Below are positions 47,012 through 55,023 of a DNA stretch of 64,000 nucleotides, in pieces; the stretch's first letter is position 1; the number at the start of each line of letters is the position of its first letter. The notes under the pieces were generated by a model. The model saw only the letters and a program-made list of their open reading frames with translations, was not told where the DNA came from and did not search any database. This DNA comes from Stagnihabitans sp038231395 (lineage in GTDB: Bacteria > Pseudomonadota > Alphaproteobacteria > Rhodobacterales > Rhodobacteraceae). The position numbers and the translations under genes were made by a program. The stretch lies in assembly GCA_038231395.1 (NCBI GenBank), contig JBBRLL010000010.1, positions 1-64,000 of the forward strand. Direction: 5' to 3'.

Positions 47012-48043
47012 TTAGTCATCATCGTCATCCTTGAGGCCGCCGATGGTCCTGACGGAGTCCATACCATCCGGGGCCATGTCCTTGATGATGGTCAGAAAGT
47101 CGGCGCCCACCAGCCGTTTGGCGCGTTCAAGGATGATCGGCACCGGGCTGGAGGGTTCGTTGAACTTGAAGTAGCCGATCAGGCGGTCAATGGCTCCACG
47201 GGCGTCCTGCGCTGTGGTGATGGCACCCGCAGGGCCACCGCCACCGCTGCGATTGGCGGCCATAACCGGCGCAAGATCGTCATTGTCCTCGACCGCAACG
47301 TCCGTCACCGGATCGGCCACCGCATTCTCGGCCAGATGGCGCACCATGGCCGCCACCGCTTTGCGCAAATCGTCCAGATCAGGGCCTCGTCCCGGCGTTT
47401 GAGCCAGGAAAACCGCGTCGATCCCCTTCAGATCACTTTGCAAGCGACGGGAATCGGCCAGAAGTGCGGTCACCTTGTCGGGCGGCGTGTCGGCAAAGGC
47501 CGCACCGATCGCGGCCCGGTCAAAGGCCATCGTAACACCGTCCAGTGGCGGAATCTCACCATAGGCAATCTGGATGTCGCGCAGATTGGCGCGCCCGAAG
47601 GTCCGGCTTTGCGTCAAGGGCGCGCGGCGCAGGTATCGCATGGTCAACGCGCTTGACAGACCCTTGACCGCGTTGATCCGCATGGTGGGATCATCGTCGT
47701 CGTCGGGATCAAGCTGTGGATAGCAGGTCGCCCAGTGGTTCTCCAAAACGCCGCGGATATAGGCAACGGCGTCGGCAAAGCCCGCAATCCCATTGGTGTT
47801 CAACCGGGCATCACCCAGGATCACCGCTACGCGCAGATCATGGGTACGCTCCAGAACCGCCAGCGCCCGGGTCTCGGCATCGGCGAAATCCGGGTCTTTG
47901 CCTGCAAGGATATCCTTTCCGGCCTGACGTTCTTCACCAGGCGCAGATACGCGCAGCAACTCCGTAAAGTCGAAGTCGTATTCGAGATTCTCCCCGCTTG
48001 CGCCGTCGCTGTCGCGGGCGGCCAGAAGCGCGTCCAAATCCAT
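47012..48043 (-). CDS. tssA: T6SS assembly protein TssA
   Basis: About 343 residues. ImpA-type N-terminal domain (DSDGASGENLEYDFDFTELLRVSA, LAVLERTHDLRVAVILGDARL, VLENHWATCYPQLDPDDDDDP) and a shorter C-terminal region ending KRLVGADFLTIIKDMAPDGM. It organises baseplate priming and tube/sheath growth. The ATG at 48043 follows GGGAGGCCC; it is the first gene of the leftward T6SS series. Confidence 0.93.
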   Translation of the reverse strand: MDLDALLAARDSDGASGENLEYDFDFTELLRVSAPGEERQAGKDILAGKDPDFADAETRALAVLERTHDLRVAVILGDARLNTNGIAGFADAVAYIRGVLENHWATCYPQLDPDDDDDPTMRINAVKGLSSALTMRYLRRAPLTQSRTFGRANLRDIQIAYGEIPPLDGVTMAFDRAAIGAAFADTPPDKVTALLADSRRLQSDLKGIDAVFLAQTPGRGPDLDDLRKAVAAMVRHLAENAVADPVTDVAVEDNDDLAPVMAANRSGGGGPAGAITTAQDARGAIDRLIGYFKFNEPSSPVPIILERAKRLVGADFLTIIKDMAPDGMDSVRTIGGLKDDDDD

Positions 48044-48473
48044 CAAGGGCCTCCCAGCTCCGTTTTCCAGAACTCTAATACACTTTCTTGTGAGCCCGCG
48101 TTAAATAATTGCGAAACATTTTGCCGGAAGGGGCTCTTGGTCCTTCGCGGCCAGACACATTTCAAACACAATAACTGTACCCAGCAGGCACCTATGCTTT
48201 CGGATAGGAGTCGCTTGCCGCGATAGATGATGCGAGTCGGACCAGTCTGTCAATCGGTTCGTGCAATTCTATCCATTTCCCCTTGATGGCTGCACACTTG
48301 GCCGGGATTGGTCGCATGAAAGGCTTGTCGGGCGGGGATGAACGCTCCAAATCCGCCGGTGCGACCAAAGCGCGCAAGTCAGCGGCATCCGGCGCCATTC
48401 TGACATTGACGGAATCAGTGCCAGCGGCGTTCACTCCGGCCCAGGCTGCGCAGCTTTATGGGGAGGGTGGGGA
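48044..48473. other. Divergent intergenic region between tssA and the Exb-type operon
   Basis: About 430 bp. The left part (48065-48190) is AT-rich and is the likely promoter zone for the leftward T6SS series. The right part (48190-48470) is open in several frames; a + frame from 48283 runs 100 bp into the next gene, and a - frame covers 48192-48434, but neither has a clear ribosome-binding site. I found no convincing sigma-70 or sigma-54 promoter pair. Confidence 0.5.
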
Positions 48474-48914
48474 ATGCTTCACAACGCAATCAGACGAACC
48501 GCAATGGCCGTGCTGGCCATGGCATTGGCACTTCCGGTTTGGGCCGAGACGCCAACACCGGGCGGCAAGCTGACGGTCGAACTGAACAAGTTCGAGGAAA
48601 TCACCGGCGGCGGTTGCCGGGCCTATTTCCTGTTCAGGAATGACACCGGAACCTCGTTCGAGGGTTTCCAGATGTCTTTGGCGGTTTTTACCAAGGATGG
48701 CGTGATCGACCGGCTGTTGTCGATTGACGCAGCACCGCTGCCGGTGGCGCGCACCACGCTGAAGCTGTTTGAGATCCCGCAGATCGCCTGCGCCAACATC
48801 GGACAGGTTTTGCTGCATGATCTGCCGGTTTGCAAACCGCAGAACGGCCAGCAGACCGATTGCTTCCCCCTGATCGACCTGAAAAGCCGCACCCCGGCGC
48901 CGCTGGTCGAATAA
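48474..48914 (+). CDS. Small secreted protein at head of ExbB-ExbD operon
   Basis: 146 residues with a signal peptide (MLHNAIRRTAMAVLAMALAL, cleaved after VWA). The mature part is beta-rich with four cysteines (GGGCRAYFLFRN, IACANIG, VCKPQ, DCFPL) suited to disulfides, and no lipobox. I do not recognise a named family; it contains FRNDTGTSFEGFQMSLAVF. A very strong GGGGAGGGTGGGG ribosome-binding site precedes the ATG. Its stop overlaps the exbB start (TAATG), so it is probably a periplasmic partner of the proton-channel complex. Confidence 0.8.
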   Translation: MLHNAIRRTAMAVLAMALALPVWAETPTPGGKLTVELNKFEEITGGGCRAYFLFRNDTGTSFEGFQMSLAVFTKDGVIDRLLSIDAAPLPVARTTLKLFEIPQIACANIGQVLLHDLPVCKPQNGQQTDCFPLIDLKSRTPAPLVE

Positions 48915-49534
48915 TGGGAGCCGTCTTGGCCCAAGTCCCCGCTGCAAGTCTGCCGGTCATTGCGGTTCTGATCTGCCTTTCGGTGCTGAGCCTGACCCTG
49001 ATCGTAGCCAAGATCGTGCAGCTGGTGCCCGCTACGGCTGGCGCCAAGGTCCGCGACGGGATCATTGACACCTTTCTGTCCGGCAACCGCGATGCGGCCA
49101 TCACCGCCGCAGCACAAGGCAAGGCCCCAGCCGACCGCGTTCTTTTGACTGCCATGCAAGGCATCTCCGCCGGCCTGCCGCTGGCCGCAGTCGAGGCCGA
49201 AACCACCCGGCGCGGCAATGAGGAGGTCGCGGGCATGTCGACATGGTTGCGCTTGCTGGACCTGATCTCGATGATCGCACCGCTTCTGGGTTTGCTGGGC
49301 ACCGTTCTGGGCATGATCAAAAGCTTTCAGGATCTGTCGGCTGCCCAAGGGTCAGCCAATGCCTCGGTGCTGGCGGGCGGCATATGGGAGGCGCTGATCA
49401 CCACCGCAGGCGGCCTTCTGGTCGCCATCCCCGCCGCAGTCGCAGCCAACTTGCTGACGGGGCGGGTCGAAACCGCAGCCCTGCGGATCGAAAGCGCCAC
49501 TGGCCGTCTGTTGGCCTTGAGCCACAGGTCATAG
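48914..49534 (+). CDS. exbB: ExbB/TolQ/MotA-family proton channel protein
   Basis: 206 residues with three membrane segments (about 10-32, 110-135, 150-175). The conserved C-terminal region GLLGTVLGMIKSFQDLSA...GGIWEALITTAGGLLVAIPAAVAAN is diagnostic. With ExbD it uses the proton gradient to energise an outer-envelope process. The start at 48914 overlaps the upstream stop (TAATG); an in-frame ATG at 48830 is inside the previous gene and rejected. Confidence 0.92.
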   Translation: MGAVLAQVPAASLPVIAVLICLSVLSLTLIVAKIVQLVPATAGAKVRDGIIDTFLSGNRDAAITAAAQGKAPADRVLLTAMQGISAGLPLAAVEAETTRRGNEEVAGMSTWLRLLDLISMIAPLLGLLGTVLGMIKSFQDLSAAQGSANASVLAGGIWEALITTAGGLLVAIPAAVAANLLTGRVETAALRIESATGRLLALSHRS

Positions 49535-49535
49535 G

Positions 49536-49838
49536 ATGGCGCTGTCGCGTTTCATCCCACGGCCATCTGCCAAGAGTCTCATCATGGCGTCGGTGCAGCG
49601 CATCTATGAAGTTGAGCGATCTCTGCGTCCGGGAATTGTGAAAACTTGCGTTTTGTCGGCGCAGGATCATAGGGCCGCCCAAACCAGCAACTCTGCGATC
49701 ACCTCCAACTCAGCGTCCGCACTCAACCTTGCGCTGACCTTTCCCTCTGCGATGACACCTAAACCTGCGCCGACCTCGTACCCTGTGGGTCGAAAAAGCC
49801 CCCTCCCCGTCAAACCACAGTCCGTATCATGGCGATAG
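49536..49838 (+). CDS. Possible small ORF bridging exbB and the first exbD
   Basis: 100 codons starting 1 nt after the exbB stop and ending 10 nt inside exbD. The product is Ser/Pro/Ala-rich with no recognised domain, signal or membrane segment, and its third-position GC looks lower than the neighbours. It may be a translational bridge rather than a functional protein. Confidence 0.3.
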   Translation: MALSRFIPRPSAKSLIMASVQRIYEVERSLRPGIVKTCVLSAQDHRAAQTSNSAITSNSASALNLALTFPSAMTPKPAPTSYPVGRKSPLPVKPQSVSWR

Positions 49839-50254
49839 CTCTGCGCCGACCACCGCTGCGCCGCAGTGCGCTGTCAGTCGTCTCGATGATCGACGTGATG
49901 ATGATCCTGCTGTTTTTCTTCATGATCACCTCCAGCTACCTGAACCTGAACATGGTCCCTGCCCTGCAAAAGGCCGAAGATACCCCTGCGACCACTGCCG
50001 CGGTGCCGGGTCCCGCAACCACCCTTGTGATCCGCATCACGGCCAAAGGCGAGGCGCAGGTGGCTGGCCAGACTTTGACCACTGCCGCCCTTCGCGCCCT
50101 CATCACGCGGCGCCTTGCGGCAGAGCCATTGACGCCGATCCTGCTGTTTCCCTCTGGCGGGGCCGAGTTGCAATCGTTGATCGCGGTGATGGATACTGTC
50201 ACCGCCGCCGGTGCCACCCGGGTCAAGGTTGTCCGGGTCGAGGCGCAGCCATGA
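49829..50254 (+). CDS. exbD: ExbD/TolR-family protein (first copy)
   Basis: 141 residues. Short cytoplasmic arginine-rich N-terminus (RRPPLRRSALS), one membrane helix VVSMIDVMMILLFFFMITS containing the essential Asp, then a periplasmic domain with IRITAKGEAQVAGQTL and LQSLIAVMDTVTAAGATRVKVV. It forms the proton-conducting complex with ExbB. Confidence 0.9.
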   Translation: MAIALRRPPLRRSALSVVSMIDVMMILLFFFMITSSYLNLNMVPALQKAEDTPATTAAVPGPATTLVIRITAKGEAQVAGQTLTTAALRALITRRLAAEPLTPILLFPSGGAELQSLIAVMDTVTAAGATRVKVVRVEAQP

Positions 50255-50436
50255 CAGGGCAAACCGTGCAGACCCGCCAAAGTTGTTGCCCGAAAGATGG
50301 ACAGGGTTTCGCCCACAGACATTGGCACCGTCTGGCGCGGATACCTGAACCCGCCCGTTTCAAGGCGCGCCCCAAGGTCTGCTTCAAGGTTGGCACCAAC
50401 TTCAGCCCCACCTGTTTCTCCACGGTTCACCCATGA
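50251..50436 (+). CDS. Possible small ORF bridging the two exbD genes
   Basis: 61 codons, His/Arg/Cys-containing, no recognised domain. Its ATG overlaps the first exbD stop (ATGA) and its stop overlaps the second exbD start (ATGA), so it exactly fills the gap. Coding function is doubtful; the coupling geometry is real. Confidence 0.3.
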   Translation: MTGQTVQTRQSCCPKDGQGFAHRHWHRLARIPEPARFKARPKVCFKVGTNFSPTCFSTVHP

Positions 50437-50837
50437 AGCTGCGCCGCCCGCACCGGATGATTGAACGCGAGTCGGTGGTGGCACTGATCGACGTGACGTT
50501 TTTCCTTCTGGTGTTTTTCATGATGGTCGGCCGCCTTGATGCCACGGCCCCGTTTACCGTCCTGCCACCGCATGGCATGACCGGCACCGAGCTACCCGGC
50601 GGCGGCATTACCCTGTCTGTCTCGAAAGCCGGGGCGCTGGCGCTGGACGGCGCACCCATCGGGGCCGAGGCGCTTTCCCAAGCCATCAAGACCCGACTTG
50701 CCAAAACGCCCGCCACTCTTGTCCGCATCAACGCCGACCGCACCGCCCCTTTGCGCATCGTCCTTAATCTGGTGAACCGGCTGGAGGATGCCGGGGCCAA
50801 GGACGTGGCAATCATCGTCTCACCCGAGGTGCAATGA
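50433..50837 (+). CDS. exbD: ExbD/TolR-family protein (second copy)
   Basis: 134 residues. One membrane helix VVALIDVTFFLLVFFMMVG with the essential Asp, then a periplasmic domain (ITLSVSKAGALALDGAPIG, TLVRINADRTAPLRIVLNLVNRLEDAGAKDVAIIV). It differs clearly from the first copy, so the complex probably contains an ExbD heterodimer. Confidence 0.9.
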   Translation: MKLRRPHRMIERESVVALIDVTFFLLVFFMMVGRLDATAPFTVLPPHGMTGTELPGGGITLSVSKAGALALDGAPIGAEALSQAIKTRLAKTPATLVRINADRTAPLRIVLNLVNRLEDAGAKDVAIIVSPEVQ

Positions 50838-50938
50838 AACGTTCCGCCCCCCCGATGCGCGGCTGTTCGGCGGGTGAGGCCGTGGGTTCGGCCCTGTCCG
50901 CCCAAGCCATCAGGGTCCACCCGGTGGCGGCCCGATGA
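50834..50938 (+). CDS. Possible 34-codon ORF bridging exbD and the TonB-like gene
   Basis: ATG at 50834 overlaps the exbD stop (ATGA) and TGA at 50936-50938 overlaps the ATG of the TonB-like gene at 50935 (ATGA). The peptide begins MKRSAPPMRGCSAGE and has no recognised feature. Same geometry as the 61-codon ORF. Confidence 0.25.
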   Translation: MKRSAPPMRGCSAGEAVGSALSAQAIRVHPVAAR

Positions 50939-52575
50939 GCCTGAGCGATACGCCAAACGCTCCGATATTTGGCTACGGCGCGGGCTTTGTGCTGTCGCTG
51001 GCAGCCCATGTGGGCGCGGCTGCTTTGTTGGTGGCGTTGATGCAGCCAAGGCCGGTGACAGATCAGCCGTTGCCGAAATCCCAGATCCGGATTGAAACGC
51101 AATCCGTGCAGCAATCGCAGGCCAAACCACAGGCCGCTGCGGGGGACAAGGCTCAACCCAACTCCGCCTCCGGTGCGGCAGCCGCGCAAGGAATCGTCAA
51201 GGAAAGCAAGGCCGAACCCGCAGTCTTGCCACAGACGAGGGCGCAAGCCGAAACCCCGTCCGCCACCGCCCTGACCCAATCGGCCCCACCGACGCTGACT
51301 GCACCGGCACGCCCGGTAGCCGACCGATTGAGCCAATCCCCACCGCCACCGGCCCTTGCGGCACAGGCTTTGGCCGCAGAGCCCCTGACCGCCGAAGCCC
51401 CGCCACCACCTACGCAAGCCAGCACCACCTCCGGCCAAACCGTCGCCGCCATAGCCCCGCCACCCCCCACTCAAGCCAGCGCCACCTCCGGCCAAACCAT
51501 CAGCGCCTCAGCCCCGCCTCCGCTCACGCAAACCAGCGCCACCGCCGGCCAAACCATCGCAGCCGTAGCCCCGCCACCCCCCACTCAAGCCAGCGCCACC
51601 TCCGGCCAAACCATCAGCGCCTCAGCCCCGCCTCCGCTCACGCAAACCAGCGCCACCTCCGGCCAAACCGTCGCCGCCGCAGCCCCCATCGGTCAGGTTG
51701 CCACTGCCACGCAACCCCAAGCGCAAACCTTGCCCTCCGCCGCAGCCACCGGCCAGCAGATGACGGCCACCCTCGCCTGGGCTGGCGCGGGTTCGGCCAT
51801 CGACCCGGTATCGCTTAAAGCCATCGCCTCGTTCATGCGGCCCGGCGATACCGCAGCCCGGGCCGATGACGTGCATGACGGCTTGCAGGCGATCCTGTCC
51901 TCCGCCCCCTGCTCACGCCTGCAGGCAGAGTTCAATCCGGCCTCCGGCAGTCTGGAGTTGCGCGGCCATGTGCCGGATGCGGCGCTTAAGGGTCCGCTGC
52001 TTGCCGCCCTGCAAGCGCAATTGGGCGAAGGGATCAAGGTGACCGACGCCATGGTGATCCTGCCGCGCCCGCAATGCGGGGCTTTGTCGGGAATTGCCGA
52101 TGTCGGATTGCCGCAATCGCAGGATCAGTTGACCAACCCAAGGCTGATCGGTGCTGACGCGCAGGCCCGCACCTTCAGCTATACCCAAGGCCAGACCATG
52201 GTGCTGGATCTGGCGGCCCCCGACTACGACGCTTATGTTTATGTCGATTACTTTGACGCCGGTGGCAACGTCATCCACCTTGTGCCCAACACGCAGGTGC
52301 CGCTGAAACTGCGCAACGCCAAATCCACGTTGCATGTCGGCGCCGCAGACGCGTCCGAGCCGTTCCTGCACATCACCATCGGCCCGCCCTATGGTCAGGA
52401 AATCGCCGCAGCTTTTGCCGCATCGCGCCCCTTGTATGACGGGAACCGGCCTTTGTCAGAGCCGGCGGGGCCATACCTGGACTGGTTGAAAACCCGCGTC
52501 GCCGATGTTCGGGCGAAAGACCCGGACTTTAAGGGAGAGTGGGTGTATTTCATGGTCTCAACCCAGGCCCAATAG
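50935..52575 (+). CDS. TonB-like protein with proline-rich repeats and a DUF4384-like C-terminal module
   Basis: 546 residues. One N-terminal membrane helix (about 15-36: GFVLSLAAHVGAAALLVALM) after a short cytoplasmic start, as in TonB/TolA, then a Pro/Ala/Gln-rich extended region with five 19-residue repeats (about 155-249), and a periplasmic C-terminal part: a BON-like segment (about 325-385) bounded by cysteines (SAPCSRL, RPQCGAL) and a DUF4384-like domain (about 415-500: DAYVYVDYFDAGGNVIHLVPN). The C-terminal module matches that of PpkA (19705-21924). Position after ExbB-ExbD-ExbD suggests it receives energy from that complex; it lacks the usual TonB C-terminal fold. Confidence 0.82.
   Translation: MSLSDTPNAPIFGYGAGFVLSLAAHVGAAALLVALMQPRPVTDQPLPKSQIRIETQSVQQSQAKPQAAAGDKAQPNSASGAAAAQGIVKESKAEPAVLPQTRAQAETPSATALTQSAPPTLTAPARPVADRLSQSPPPPALAAQALAAEPLTAEAPPPPTQASTTSGQTVAAIAPPPPTQASATSGQTISASAPPPLTQTSATAGQTIAAVAPPPPTQASATSGQTISASAPPPLTQTSATSGQTVAAAAPIGQVATATQPQAQTLPSAAATGQQMTATLAWAGAGSAIDPVSLKAIASFMRPGDTAARADDVHDGLQAILSSAPCSRLQAEFNPASGSLELRGHVPDAALKGPLLAALQAQLGEGIKVTDAMVILPRPQCGALSGIADVGLPQSQDQLTNPRLIGADAQARTFSYTQGQTMVLDLAAPDYDAYVYVDYFDAGGNVIHLVPNTQVPLKLRNAKSTLHVGAADASEPFLHITIGPPYGQEIAAAFAASRPLYDGNRPLSEPAGPYLDWLKTRVADVRAKDPDFKGEWVYFMVSTQAQ
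51397..51681 (+). repeat. Five in-frame 57-bp tandem repeats in the TonB-like gene
   Basis: Each unit encodes 19 residues of the form APPPxTQxSxTxGQTxxAx. Units 2-3 and 4-5 form a nearly identical 114-bp higher-order duplication, which implies recent expansion; unit number may vary between strains. Confidence 0.9.
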
Positions 52576-53038
52576 TACAGGTGCCAACAGGGTCGATTGG
52601 CGGTTCGCATCCCACCCCAACCTCAAATGGCTGGCGACCATACAAAGAGGGTGCTGAAGCCCGGGAAAGGGGGGACGGGCCGACACCCCATGATCGGACA
52701 CCTTCCGGCGTATATGCCATGGCAAAAGTCGCACGATCTGGTGTAACACCCGCAGACCGCCGAGACACCGATTTCAGAGAGTGACGATTTCCGAGGCACC
52801 GATTTCAGAGAGGGAAGTTTTCTGAAAGCGACGTTTTCTTAGAGCGACGTTTTCTGAGAGCGACTTTTTCCGAGGGGGCAGCACTTTCAAGCAGTCCCAG
52901 TTGCAGGCGGCGGTGATTGCCGGCACAGCCTTGCGGCATCTGTCTGCCATGACCGCTTCAGGCCGGATCCCGACCCCGGCAGAGCGCGGGGTGGGTGGGT
53001 GGGAGCGGTCTGCCGGGGGCTTTGTCCCTGATGCCCCT
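52576..53038. other. Convergent gap with short tandem repeats, no gene supported
   Basis: About 460 bp between the convergent TonB-like and caspase genes. 52762-52875 carries five to six imperfect copies of a 16-20 bp unit (GCGACGTTTTCTGAGA and CACCGATTTCAGAGAG types). The 81-codon + frame across 52539-52784 starts inside the TonB-like gene and its product looks random. A 6-bp GC stem with a TTCA loop at 53032-53047 overlaps the caspase stop codon and could contribute to termination. Confidence 0.6.
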
Positions 53039-54949
53039 TCAGGGGCACCCGGCCTTGCCCCAGGCTTTCAGGGTCAGTTTGAAATCTCCGCCCAAAGGAT
53101 GTTGTCCGATCCGGGCCGAAGGCGCTGCCTCCGTCACATAGAATTGCGCCTGATCACACAGCGCGGGCTTGGTCCATTTGTGGCAGGTCCCGCAGGGTTG
53201 CCCAGCCCAAGCCTCTTTCGGCAACCCCTCGATTGGCGCAAATATAGGCTTGCTGGTCAGCAGACCCTCGATCGTCTTGCCGTTGATGGCGGCATCGCCC
53301 TGGGTCAGCGTGCCCGAGAAGGTGACCGCTTCACCCGCGACCGCTGCCACCATGTCGGCAGGCACATCGCCGACTTGCGGTTCAGGTGCCGGGCTCAATT
53401 CCGGCTGCGGCGGCGGACCCGGTTCTGCGGAGGCCGGTGCTGCGGAGGCCGGTGCTGACGGTTCTGGCGTTGTAGGGGCTGGTATTGCAGTTGCCAATGC
53501 GGTGAGGTCGGGCGGTGCGGCGGCTGGATTTGCCGAAGCCGATGCTGCGGAGGCCGATGCTGCGGAGGCGGATGCTGAAGGGGCCGATGCTGAAGGGGCT
53601 GGCAGCTCAGCGGTCCGTACCGCCTCCGGGTCCATAGCTTTCAACTCGGCCTGTGCTGCTTCGGCGAAAGTAGAGGCCGGATACTGTGCCAGAAACGCGT
53701 TAAACGCCTCCATTGTGGCGGCCTTTTCGGCGGCATCAAAGGCCGCGGCTTCCGTAGCGGCCCCCTCTGCAGCCGCAGCATCTGTTGCGGTTGGCGGTGC
53801 GGGTTTGCCTTGATCAGCGGGCTTCACTTTCTCGGCGGGCTTCACTTTCTCGGCGGGCTTCACTTTCTCGGCGGGTTTGGCTTGCTCTGCGGGTTTGGCT
53901 TGCTCTGAGGGTTTGCCCTGCACTGCGGGCATAACGCCATCGGCGGGATTGGCAAGCTCGGCGGGTTTAGCTTGTTCAGCGGTTTTGACCTGTTCAGCGG
54001 TTTTGGTCGGTTCAGCGGGTTTTGCCGGTTCGGTGGCATCGCTCTGCCCGTTCACCTCTGCCTGCATCAGTTGTGCCAGCAGAGCCCGTGCCTGTTTCTG
54101 ATGCGACCCCTGCGGATAGGCCCGCAGAAACAGCATGATCTGCACCGGATCGCCCGATTTGGCGACATTGACCCACAGGCCCTCCTCCTCGGTTCCCGAG
54201 GCGTCTGCGGTAAACACAAAGGCCCCGGTCAGGCTGGAGGTGTCCCACGGCGTCTGCTTGCCGCCGGTGGTCTGCAACACCTCGACCCGCACCGCCTTGA
54301 ACGCCTCTTCGATCGCCAACCCCGGCGTGGCAATCTTGGCAGCCAAGGCCCGGGTGAAGGGGCTGTTGCCATCCAGACCATCCAGCGCCACCGATTTCGG
54401 CGCCGTGGCATAGGCGAGGAAGGTGCCGGTCGGGGCCGACATTTCAGCCAGACCATTGTCGGTCAGGTCGCGCACCTCGGCAAACGGATTGTTGCGGCAC
54501 GCATCCAAAATCACGATGTTGGTGCGGTTGTGGGCCGAGGCCATCTGCCGCAGCACCGCCTGCGCATCCAGAGCCACCAAGGACAGGTCGGCGGCATTGG
54601 TCAGGCTGGCATCCACCGGCACCAGATAATTCTGCCCGAAACTTTGTACGCCGTGGCCTGCGTAGTAAAACAGCCCGGTCGCCTCTGACCCGGCCAGCCG
54701 CAGCTGCTTGCCAAAGTCGGTGACAGCCGCCCGCATGGCGGCAAGATCGCCATCCTGCACCAGGGTCACCGCAAACCCCGCGGTCTTGAGCGCTTCTGCC
54801 ATCAGGGCAGCATCATGAGGCGGGTTGGCCAGCGGGTTGACGGATGAGTAGCCGCCATTGCCGATCACCAAAGCGATGCGCGGCTCGGCCATGGCGAAAC
54901 CCGAAATGCCCAGCCAAAACAGACAGACCACCAGCCAAAGTCGCGCCAC
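53039..54949 (-). CDS. Secreted caspase-like (C14) protein with Lys-Pro-Ala-Glu repeats
   Basis: About 636 residues from a GTG at 54949, which follows AGGAGG at 5-6 nt; the ATG at 55015 lacks this signal. Signal peptide (VARLWLVVCLFWLGISGFAMA), then a peptidase C14 domain with catalytic His in YYAGHGVQ (about His99) and Cys in ILDACRNNPF (about Cys151). A region of six-residue repeats (KPAEKV type, encoded by 53800-54040), an Ala/Pro-rich region, and a C-terminal domain (about the last 110 residues) with CGTCHKW plus two more cysteines. Periplasmic location is predicted. Substrates of such bacterial orthocaspases are mostly unknown. Confidence 0.87.
   Translation of the reverse strand: MARLWLVVCLFWLGISGFAMAEPRIALVIGNGGYSSVNPLANPPHDAALMAEALKTAGFAVTLVQDGDLAAMRAAVTDFGKQLRLAGSEATGLFYYAGHGVQSFGQNYLVPVDASLTNAADLSLVALDAQAVLRQMASAHNRTNIVILDACRNNPFAEVRDLTDNGLAEMSAPTGTFLAYATAPKSVALDGLDGNSPFTRALAAKIATPGLAIEEAFKAVRVEVLQTTGGKQTPWDTSSLTGAFVFTADASGTEEEGLWVNVAKSGDPVQIMLFLRAYPQGSHQKQARALLAQLMQAEVNGQSDATEPAKPAEPTKTAEQVKTAEQAKPAELANPADGVMPAVQGKPSEQAKPAEQAKPAEKVKPAEKVKPAEKVKPADQGKPAPPTATDAAAAEGAATEAAAFDAAEKAATMEAFNAFLAQYPASTFAEAAQAELKAMDPEAVRTAELPAPSASAPSASASAASASAASASANPAAAPPDLTALATAIPAPTTPEPSAPASAAPASAEPGPPPQPELSPAPEPQVGDVPADMVAAVAGEAVTFSGTLTQGDAAINGKTIEGLLTSKPIFAPIEGLPKEAWAGQPCGTCHKWTKPALCDQAQFYVTEAAPSARIGQHPLGGDFKLTLKAWGKAGCP
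53800..54040 (-). repeat. 18-bp coding tandem repeats in the caspase gene
   Basis: About a dozen degenerate 18-bp units encode K(P/T)AE(Q/K)(V/A). Three units at 53818-53875 are almost identical, indicating recent slippage-type expansion. Confidence 0.85.
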
Positions 54950-55023
54950 GAAAGCCTCCTGATCCACCTCAAACCAAGTCTTGCCTATTCCACGCAGCCT
55001 GACAATGGCGCACAAAGCTGGGA

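Noticed and set aside
48180..48205. Possible sigma-54 promoter before the exb operon (GGCAC...GC)
   Set aside because: The GG-to-GC spacing is about 7 bp instead of the required 10, so it does not fit the -24/-12 consensus.
48283..48573. 96-codon + frame overlapping the start of the secreted protein gene
   Set aside because: Overlaps by 100 bp the signal-peptide region of the better supported gene at 48474 and lacks a clear ribosome-binding site.
52762..52875. Possible CRISPR array
   Set aside because: Repeat units abut without unique spacers and vary in sequence; no cas genes occur in the window. The same holds for 9139-9225 and 57820-57935.
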